The notes under the pieces were generated by a model, which was not told the origin of the DNA, did no database searches, and worked only from the letters and a program-made list of their open reading frames with translations. A DNA stretch of 64,000 nt from Acetobacterium wieringae (GTDB lineage: Bacteria; Bacillota; Clostridia; Eubacteriales; Eubacteriaceae): positions 1-64,000 of the forward strand of contig NZ_JAIPPU010000016.1 of NCBI RefSeq assembly GCF_026646375.1. Direction: 5' to 3'. Within the stretch, counting starts at the first letter, position 1; every line of letters begins with the position of its first letter. The translations under genes and the position numbers were made by a program. Shown here in pieces: positions 57,980 to 64,000 of this stretch.

Positions 57980-58609
57980 ATGCATCGCTTCTCAAAAAAA
58001 GTATCAATGACCGTCGTAAAACGGTTACCGAAATATTATCAATATTTAAGTGATTTACAACTCAATGATATCGAAAAAATATCATCCCGGGAATTAGCAA
58101 GTCTGATGGGCCTGACAGCTTCTCAAATTCGACAGGATTTGAATTCTTTCGGGGGGTATGGACAACAGGGGTACGGCTACAATGTGGGAGAATTGAAGGA
58201 AGCTATCAAGGAAATTTTGGGTCTTGATAGTGAATATAATTGTATTATCATTGGTGGTGGGAATATGGGTCATGCCATTGCAAACTACGAACGATTTAAG
58301 CGGGAAGGTGTGATTTTAAAAGGTGTCTTTGATGTTGATCCCTTAACAGTAGGCACAGTTGTTGGCAGTGTGGTTGTAAAACATATGGACGAACTTGAAG
58401 AGTTTGTCAAAGCCAATGAAATTGACATCGCCATTTTGTGTGTGCCCCGGGAAGTCGGTCAACAAGTTGCTACCCAGATTACAGAACTGGGTGTCAAAGG
58501 CATCCTGAATTTTAGTCCGTTGGATTTGGATGTTCCCAGTGATGTGGTGGTTGAGAATGTAAATATTACAGATAGTTTGTTTACTTTAACCTATCTACTG
58601 GGTGAGTAA
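57980..58609 (+). CDS. rex: redox-sensing transcriptional repressor Rex
   Basis: Dimeric NAD(H)-responsive repressor controlling fermentation and respiratory genes in Gram-positives; it leaves DNA when NADH rises. The 209 residues comprise a winged-helix N-terminal half (ASLMGLTASQIRQDLNSFGGYGQQGYGYNV) and a Rossmann half with IIIGGGNMGHAIANY near 90-104 and FDVDPLTVG. C-terminal domain-swap helix is present. ABC-F gene is divergent, and the gene order mirrors that of B. subtilis. Confidence 0.97.
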   Translation: MHRFSKKVSMTVVKRLPKYYQYLSDLQLNDIEKISSRELASLMGLTASQIRQDLNSFGGYGQQGYGYNVGELKEAIKEILGLDSEYNCIIIGGGNMGHAIANYERFKREGVILKGVFDVDPLTVGTVVGSVVVKHMDELEEFVKANEIDIAILCVPREVGQQVATQITELGVKGILNFSPLDLDVPSDVVVENVNITDSLFTLTYLLGE

Positions 58610-58707
58610 AATTAGTTGTAGAATCTGGCAAGAGTTTGGTTTTTTAATCAGGCTCTTTATATTTTGATCAAAAAAGATTACATTGCTGCGATATATCGGG
58701 GAATTAA

Positions 58708-58738
58708 AAAAGAAACACTTCTTTTGTGTTTCTTTTAT
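58708..58738. terminator. terminator between rex and the convergent XRE gene
   Basis: AAAAGAAACAC (58708-58718) and GTGTTTCTTTT (58725-58735) pair perfectly around a short loop. Confidence 0.8.
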
Positions 58739-58780
58739 TTTATAACAAGTTATTTAAACATGATTTTCGTAGTTTTTAAT

Positions 58781-59161
58781 TTACTTCCCACTGGAGCTCT
58801 TGAAATTAATAAAATCCAGAACCTCTTGCTTGTAGCTTTCTGGGAAAGAGAAGTACGAAGAAAAAGAATCCACTTCTTCGTTGGAAAAAACGTAAGATTT
58901 CAAAAATTCTTCACATGTCATCGGTTTTGGGTTGCTTGGTAAAAGCTTTGGCTGATCGGTTCTACATAATAAATAGTCCACAGAAACTTCAAAGAAATCT
59001 GCAATTTTTATCAGTAATTGGTTTTCAGGTAAGTTTTTATCTTTTTCATATTTGGAGATGGAGCTTTTATTGAGATAGAAAAGATTGGCAAAATTCTCCT
59101 GTGTCAATCGTTTTGAAATCCGCAACGCCTTTAATCGGCTGCCAAAAGTATTGTTTTCCAT
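58781..59161 (-). CDS. XRE-family helix-turn-helix regulator
   Basis: A 126-residue transcriptional regulator. Residues about 8-64 form a Cro/C1-type DNA-binding domain (GSRLKALRISKRLTQENFA, then KSSISKYEKDKNLP and LIKIADFFEVSVDYLL). The C-terminal tail of about 60 residues is polar with no recognised domain. No phage genes lie nearby, so it is more likely an ordinary regulator. Start is preceded by GAAGGTG. A strong promoter is immediately upstream. Target genes unknown. Confidence 0.88.
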   Translation of the reverse strand: MENNTFGSRLKALRISKRLTQENFANLFYLNKSSISKYEKDKNLPENQLLIKIADFFEVSVDYLLCRTDQPKLLPSNPKPMTCEEFLKSYVFSNEEVDSFSSYFSFPESYKQEVLDFINFKSSSGK

Positions 59162-59217
59162 TTTTTCACCTTCTTTCAGTTTAGATTTGTTGGCATAAAT
59201 GCACTGCCTATAGGGTA

Positions 59218-59245
59218 ATTATACCACGTCTTTAACATTTGTCAA
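59218..59245 (-). promoter_or_regulatory. consensus sigma-A promoter of the XRE gene
   Basis: Minus-strand TTGACA (59245-59240), 16-base spacer, TATAAT (59223-59218): both hexamers match consensus exactly. Confidence 0.85.
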
Positions 59246-59290
59246 GATTTACGGTTGAATTAAAGGAATAAATCTTAAATTGATAAAGCA

Positions 59291-60124
59291 TCAAAAAGGC
59301 GCTCTTGCTTCTTTTAGGAGTCGTAGACATTCGCCATATTTGACTTTTTCTGGAGATGCTTCATTGGCTGGGAACGGATTTTCCAAGGATTGACTGCTAA
59401 GTGCAGTCTTCGTTATTGTGTCAAATAATGCATTAAAGTCTGTATTACCAGGAGGATCAGTTGATTTACGTTTTGATTTTCCGTCTTCGGTTATAATTTC
59501 ATCATAACTCAAAGAGACGAGTGTTGACCCGTTAAAGGTTGCTTGAAGAAATCCCTGATAGCCATCGTGATCTGGGTTGCTGGTGATTGAATAAGTATCG
59601 AAGGTATCAATTTTTATTGGTCCATGATCACCTTTGCTGGCCAGATCCAGAATTGCCTTGGACAAACCGATAAATCTTTCGGATGTTTGTGTTGCACCGG
59701 ATATAGCGTCAGTTTCATCAGGATTCTGAGACATCAATAACTCATTGTAAAGACGGAGATAGAGAGCGCTTAAATTTGCCACTGCCAGATTGGGCCAGGT
59801 TTTGTCAGAGCCCTCGACAGATAGGCGATCAGACTTGTTTTTGTCGAACTCGTTTAAGGTTACTCGAGTAATTAAGCCGTTTTTAATTAAAATATTCAAT
59901 TGTTGGGCATAACCTCGGGTGTCATAATATTTTGTGCTTGCAGAATACTGACCATCGATCAGGGTGCCAGAAAGATCTGCCGGAAAAACTGAACCAGTTG
60001 CAGGATCGTTGATCAGTTCTTTTTCAACGCAGCCAGTCAAAATAAGCGATAAAAAACCTGAGACCAGAAAGATAATCACCAGTCGAAGCCCGATATAATT
60101 TTTGGATTCATTATTTTGCATCAT
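59291..60124 (-). CDS. lipoprotein with FMN-binding-domain-like repeats
   Basis: A 277-residue secreted lipoprotein. The N-terminal helix ends in a lipobox LILTGC with Cys32 as lipidation site when read from ATG 60124; ribosome-binding signal is poor and the neighbouring GTG and TTG are alternatives. Two related segments follow. The first has GTLIDGQYSASTKYYDTRGY and DAISGATQTSERF, the second DHDGYQGFLQATFNGSTLVSLSYDEI. This matches extracytoplasmic FMN-binding domains, in which a Thr in SGATxTS can carry covalent FMN. It starts 25 bases after the pyrophosphatase gene and probably shares its transcript. Confidence 0.8.
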   Translation of the reverse strand: MMQNNESKNYIGLRLVIIFLVSGFLSLILTGCVEKELINDPATGSVFPADLSGTLIDGQYSASTKYYDTRGYAQQLNILIKNGLITRVTLNEFDKNKSDRLSVEGSDKTWPNLAVANLSALYLRLYNELLMSQNPDETDAISGATQTSERFIGLSKAILDLASKGDHGPIKIDTFDTYSITSNPDHDGYQGFLQATFNGSTLVSLSYDEIITEDGKSKRKSTDPPGNTDFNALFDTITKTALSSQSLENPFPANEASPEKVKYGECLRLLKEARAPF

Positions 60125-60149
60125 TTTCACCAATATCTGGATTTTTTTC

Positions 60150-61772
60150 TTAGAAAGAGGAGGCGTTCATCAGCGGCGGAACAATCTGTTTTTTTCGGGA
60201 AAAAACACCATTCATGTATTTGCTGAATTCACCGGGTTGAAAACCAAAAGCCAGCTGGGCGAGGTTTTTAGCTTCTCCGGCGATGATCAGTTCGGAGCCT
60301 CCCAATATAATGTCGGTAACCATTAAAATAGCCAGATCCAGGCTTTCTTCGGCACATAATCTATTCATTTCCAGCAGAACCCCATCCAGTTTGTCAAAGA
60401 TACCCCGGAAATCCCCCGTATTGATTTGTGAAACCCCAATTTTATAGGCGCCCATGGTGAATAGCTTCCGATCGGTGGAGATAATTTCTAAGGGATGCAT
60501 TTCTTTTAAATTACTGCCAGCTACTAGCATTTTTTCGCCGTAACTCTTAACATCAAGATTCAGAATTTTCCCTAATTCCCGGGCAATAAGCCGGTCATCT
60601 TCAGTGCAGGTGGGAGAATTAAAAAGCAGTGTATCCGAGATGATGGCACTAAGCATCAGTCCGGCCATGTCTTTGGGGATGTCAACCTGATACTCATGGT
60701 ACATTTTGGCGACAATGGTGGCGGTACAGCCAACCGGCTCGATGCGCAGGTACAGCGGTGTAGCAGTTTGGATTTCAGCTACCCGATGATGGTCAATCAC
60801 TTCAATGATCTCAGCTTCTTCGACTCCAACGATCGACTGGTTGCGTTCGTTGTGGTCGACCAGAATCACTTTTTTTCGGCTGAAATCAATCAGGTTGCTG
60901 CGGGAAATAGTTGAAAGAACCCTTCCATCCACATCCACCACGGGGAAACGCTCATGATCTGAGGTTAGCATGTTTTTTTTGACATCATCGATGGTTTCGT
61001 AAGTCATAAAATATTCCAGATGGAGTTTCTGGTAATATTTTTTAATCGGAATTCCTTGACAGAGCAACCGGATGACTTCGAAGGGACCAAAGGCTACAAT
61101 CAAAACGGCCCCCAGGTAATTTTCAGGGATATCAAAAACAACATCGGGAGATGCGTTGGAAACAATGATAATTCCAGCACCAGTGGCAAAGGCTCGGTTA
61201 AGATAGATTTCCTGCGAAACGGTAACCAAAATGTCCTGGCTGCTTAAGGTTTGACCGTCCTCGATTTCGGTAATGGTATAAACATCGCCCCGTACCAGTT
61301 CAGATTTGATTGAGCCATAAACCTGGGCTTCAAGTAAATCAATAATATTATCCAGAGGGGTTTCGCTGTCCCGCAGCAGCGATTTTGAAAAAGCATCGGT
61401 GTAAGCGGGGATAATATCCGACAGGGAAACCATCCCAATGAGCTGTTCTTCATCGCTGATTACCGGCAGGGAGCGGCCAGGGTGATCAATAATCTGGCCC
61501 ATCGTTTTAGAAACCGAGTCCTTTTCATAAGCCATCGAAAAATCAGTCAGCACCAGGTCTGAAACCTGGGGTTTGACATCTTTGATCAATTCGGGTAAAC
61601 CGACGTCAAAGGTATCGAGAACAAACTGGGTCTCCTTATTAACGGGGCCTAATCGGGCGGGAAAGACTAGAGTTTGTCCCAGGGTTTGTTTTAAATGAGC
61701 ATAGGCAATGGCCGAACAGATGGAATCGGTATCCGGATTGCGGTGTCCGAAGACATATATTTTTGGGGTCAT
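60150..61772 (-). CDS. ppaC: manganese-dependent family II inorganic pyrophosphatase with CBS domains
   Basis: Hydrolyses pyrophosphate to two phosphates. The 540-residue protein is the CBS-PPase type: a DHH domain split by an insert. The N-terminal GHRNPDTDSI has the metal ligands, DHHRVAEI comes later (about 325), and DHHA2 closes the C-terminus. Between about 70 and 300 lies the regulatory insert with two CBS motifs and a DRTGG domain, which in characterised Clostridial enzymes binds AMP, ADP or ATP and diadenosine polyphosphates. The start follows AAGGAG. Confidence 0.94.
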   Translation of the reverse strand: MTPKIYVFGHRNPDTDSICSAIAYAHLKQTLGQTLVFPARLGPVNKETQFVLDTFDVGLPELIKDVKPQVSDLVLTDFSMAYEKDSVSKTMGQIIDHPGRSLPVISDEEQLIGMVSLSDIIPAYTDAFSKSLLRDSETPLDNIIDLLEAQVYGSIKSELVRGDVYTITEIEDGQTLSSQDILVTVSQEIYLNRAFATGAGIIIVSNASPDVVFDIPENYLGAVLIVAFGPFEVIRLLCQGIPIKKYYQKLHLEYFMTYETIDDVKKNMLTSDHERFPVVDVDGRVLSTISRSNLIDFSRKKVILVDHNERNQSIVGVEEAEIIEVIDHHRVAEIQTATPLYLRIEPVGCTATIVAKMYHEYQVDIPKDMAGLMLSAIISDTLLFNSPTCTEDDRLIARELGKILNLDVKSYGEKMLVAGSNLKEMHPLEIISTDRKLFTMGAYKIGVSQINTGDFRGIFDKLDGVLLEMNRLCAEESLDLAILMVTDIILGGSELIIAGEAKNLAQLAFGFQPGEFSKYMNGVFSRKKQIVPPLMNASSF

Positions 61773-61788
61773 CGGTGGATCTCCTTAC

Positions 61789-62727
61789 TTATTTAGATAG
61801 TGAATGCGTATTTAAAAATCGCAGGATGTCTTCATAGACTAATTTTCGTTTATCTTCATTTAGAATTTCATGTCGCATCAGCGGATAGAGAATTGATTCG
61901 ACGTTTGAGACGCCGATTTTTTTTAACTGCTGGGTTAGTTGCGTAACTTCTTTGCCCATACCACCAACGGGGTCATCCCGGCCAGCTAAAAAAAGCAAGG
62001 GAAATTCGTTGGGGATTTTTTTGAGATTCGACGTTTTGGTGGTGTAATCAAGACCATAAAACAAATCCCGGTAAAACCCGGCACTGCAGGTAAAACCGCA
62101 GAGAGCGTCGCTTAAATAGGCATCGACATTGGACTTGCTCAGGGAGATCCAATCATATTCAGTTCGGTTGGGTTTAAACTTTTTGTTATAGTTTCCAAAG
62201 GATAGCTTGGATAATAGTATGGAGGGGGCGGTTTCACCATTTTTGCGGATCTCCCGACGGGCAATGATGCTGGCGGCTTTGCGCATAAAGTTGTTGATAC
62301 CGACAGTCGTGCCAATGATGATTGCCCCTTCATATAATTCTGAATAATCAATGATGGTTGTACGGGCAACAACTGACCCCATGCTATGCCCCGCGATAAA
62401 CAGCGGCAGCTCAGGATAAACTTCTTTAAGCGCTCCAGAAAGTTCTTTGACATCGGAAACAACCCGCTCCCAGCCGTTACCACTGGAAAAAAAGCCCAGG
62501 TTTCCAGCGTCTTTGCCGGTTTGACCATGGCCTCTTTGATCGTGGGTCACCGCCAGGTAGTGGTTTTGATATAAAAAATCCATCAATTCATGATAGCGTT
62601 GTGCATGTTCTGCCATGCCGTGAACAATCTGAACAATACCCTTTGGTTTTGTGGGGCAGGGGGTTTCGTAGGAGGTCAGCTTGACCTCATCGGATGTATA
62701 AAAACCATTGGTTGTTAAAGCAATCAT
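61789..62727 (-). CDS. alpha/beta hydrolase, monoacylglycerol lipase-like
   Basis: A 312-residue serine hydrolase of the Hydrolase_4/S33 type. The oxyanion motif IVQIVHGMAEHAQRY lies near 33-47, TVTHDQRGHGQTG near 71-82, the nucleophile elbow AGHSMGS near 111-117, and an aspartate and histidine in FLAGRDDPVGG and MRHEILNE. Start ATG 62727 follows AAGGAACA; ATG 62745 in the same frame has a poorer site. Ends 17 bases before the pyrophosphatase start on the same strand, so the lipase, ppaC and lipoprotein genes are likely one operon. Substrate probably a lipid or ester. Confidence 0.88.
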   Translation of the reverse strand: MIALTTNGFYTSDEVKLTSYETPCPTKPKGIVQIVHGMAEHAQRYHELMDFLYQNHYLAVTHDQRGHGQTGKDAGNLGFFSSGNGWERVVSDVKELSGALKEVYPELPLFIAGHSMGSVVARTTIIDYSELYEGAIIIGTTVGINNFMRKAASIIARREIRKNGETAPSILLSKLSFGNYNKKFKPNRTEYDWISLSKSNVDAYLSDALCGFTCSAGFYRDLFYGLDYTTKTSNLKKIPNEFPLLFLAGRDDPVGGMGKEVTQLTQQLKKIGVSNVESILYPLMRHEILNEDKRKLVYEDILRFLNTHSLSK

Positions 62728-62916
62728 TTGTGTTCCTTCTTTCATGTGAACTTCTTATAGCTATTGTCACATTATAACAAAATATCTTAAAAAAAACAGG
62801 TTTCCCGTACTAAAAAAGCGGTAATCAGTGTATAATTGAGGTAATATCGTGGGATGAGGGGTAATGAAAATGAGATTAACGGTATTGAGCAAGAATAGAC
62901 ATCTCAACCAGGATCA

Positions 62917-64000
62917 ATGAAACGACCGTTATTATGGGGCATTATTACCCTGAGTTTGGGCATTATTGGGGTTTTTTACCACTGGCCAGTGTGGTTGTTG
63001 CTTGGTACAGCTGCGCTGCTGTCAATAATGCCGTTTTTGCTTAAAGACACCAAAATAAGCCAGGTGGCATTTGTTCTTGGTTTGTTCGGATTTGGAGTAA
63101 TTTTGGGTTCCCTAGCCTTCCCGGAGACGGATGTTCTAGACAGTTTTTATGAACAGGAGGTTTCTCTGATCGGTGTCGTTAATGATTATCCGATTCGTAC
63201 CAATAATCGGTTAACGATCAGTCTGACAGCTCGTGAAATAGTAAATGCTGAAGATGAAAACAATCGTTTTGACAAGAGTGCTGGGATCAGAGCAACCGTC
63301 TACTATCAAAGTGATGAAGAAACCGCAGGGGAGCAGGTGTCCTTAACGACCGACGAAGAGCCGCAACTTGATCTGGCTCCTGGGGATCTGGTGTTAATGA
63401 CGGGAAAATTGTCTCAACCTTCAGGTCAAAGAAACCCCGGCGGATTTGATTATGGGCTTTATCTTAAAGCTCAGTCAATTGAGGGATTGATGACGGTTAA
63501 ACCGGATAATATCCGCCAAGTTGGTCAGCAAGTGCGTCTGTATGATCGGATCCTAGGTATTAAACATCACCTGGAACACCAGATGGAACTCAATTTTTCT
63601 GATGATGTGGCAGATTTGCTCATGGGCGTTGTTTTTGGTGAGAAAAATATCAATGAGGAACTGGTCCAGAGCTTTCAGGACGCTGGAGTGACCCATGTTT
63701 TATCGGTTTCCGGACTCCATGTGGGTTATGTATTCTTGATGCTTTCTTACCTGCTGATCGTGTTGAAAATTAAAAAGCAGTACTGGGTTTTATTTTTAGT
63801 CCCTGCTTTGATTTTTTATGTTGCCCTTACCGGATTTGTAGCACCGGTGATCCGGGCTGCCATCATGCTTCTTTGCGTCACTGGCGGCCAGGGACTGCAC
63901 CGAGAGCGGGATGCCCTGAATCAGTTGTGTTTGGCGGGAATAATAATTCTTTTTATCTGGCCTGCCCAGCTGTTTCAGGCCGGTTTTCAACTTTCCATGG
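62917..64000 (+). CDS. comEC: ComEC/Rec2 competence protein, N-terminal part (cut by window edge)
   Basis: Found by reading the plus strand from ATG 62917; the frame is open to the window end (about 361 codons). An upstream in-frame stop at 62896 makes this the first possible ATG. Two to three helices are followed by a soluble DUF4131-like region with an OB-like beta pattern (about 95-200) and then HVLSVSGLHVGYVF, the hallmark of the Competence domain, with membrane helices to the end. ComEC forms the channel for single-stranded DNA uptake. The C-terminal metallo-beta-lactamase domain is outside the window. No comEA precedes it. Confidence 0.9.
   Translation, partial: MKRPLLWGIITLSLGIIGVFYHWPVWLLLGTAALLSIMPFLLKDTKISQVAFVLGLFGFGVILGSLAFPETDVLDSFYEQEVSLIGVVNDYPIRTNNRLTISLTAREIVNAEDENNRFDKSAGIRATVYYQSDEETAGEQVSLTTDEEPQLDLAPGDLVLMTGKLSQPSGQRNPGGFDYGLYLKAQSIEGLMTVKPDNIRQVGQQVRLYDRILGIKHHLEHQMELNFSDDVADLLMGVVFGEKNINEELVQSFQDAGVTHVLSVSGLHVGYVFLMLSYLLIVLKIKKQYWVLFLVPALIFYVALTGFVAPVIRAAIMLLCVTGGQGLHRERDALNQLCLAGIIILFIWPAQLFQAGFQLSM

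Noticed and set aside
58781-59161. XRE regulator as evidence for a prophage
   Set aside because: No integrase, phage structural genes or attachment repeats are near; flanked by core genes.

Overview
This is a Gram-positive, low-to-medium GC bacterial chromosome segment. The FtsH-free but highly characteristic Firmicute gene orders (pyrB-I-C-F-K-D-E; purL-E-C-F-M-N-H-D; tsaB-rimI-tsaD next to groES-groEL, an ABC-F gene and rex), the CIRCE operator, the PurBox pair and Rex all point to a Clostridia-like anaerobe. The protein style and poly-HAMP chemoreceptors suggest the Eubacteriaceae, perhaps an Acetobacterium-like acetogen, but that genus guess is an inference and no marker in the window proves it. 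No tRNA, rRNA, CRISPR array, prophage or transposase gene was seen.

Layout. 1-1245 (-): a diguanylate cyclase cut by the window edge. 1.6-5.3 kb: ksgA, an ABC-2 type exporter pair and a fumarylacetoacetate hydrolase family enzyme. 5.5-11.6 kb: the complete UMP pathway after carbamoyl phosphate (pyrB, pyrI, pyrC, pyrF, pyrK, pyrD, pyrE), behind a strong promoter with an overlapping palindrome and a leader terminator, followed by a DJ-1/PfpI protein. 12.4-34.7 kb: a signalling region with three large poly-HAMP chemoreceptors, two response-regulator/GGDEF proteins, a GGDEF/HD-GYP protein, a double HD protein and a degenerate GGDEF protein, interspersed with a nuclease-fold candidate, threonine aldolase, a flavodoxin/ferredoxin fusion, isoaspartyl methyltransferase and a metallo-beta-lactamase fold protein.

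34.9-46.4 kb: the purine operon, with a PurR-type operator at purL; the genes cover most steps from PRPP to IMP (purB and purK are not here). 46.7-53.3 kb: proC, a glycoside hydrolase family 3 enzyme with an extra C-terminal domain, then tsaB-rimI-DUF1461-tsaD. 53.5-58.6 kb: CIRCE-groES-groEL, a small unknown protein, an ABC-F ATPase and rex. 58.8-62.7 kb (-): an XRE regulator, an FMN-binding-like lipoprotein, a CBS-domain family II pyrophosphatase and an alpha/beta hydrolase. The right edge cuts a comEC gene.

The most notable items beyond ordinary annotation are: a family of palindromic intergenic elements with conserved GTACCGAC ends (7.1, 11.7 and 47.6 kb, and a probable fragment at 41.6 kb); the pyr leader (operator-like palindrome plus attenuator with a leader ORF running through it); a GGDEF relative that lost its catalytic motif but kept the RxxD inhibitory site; a hybrid sensor whose phospho-accepting His is replaced by Asn; a shared acidic -DKY tail on all three chemoreceptors; and an unrecognised protein with a PD-(D/E)XK-like pattern.
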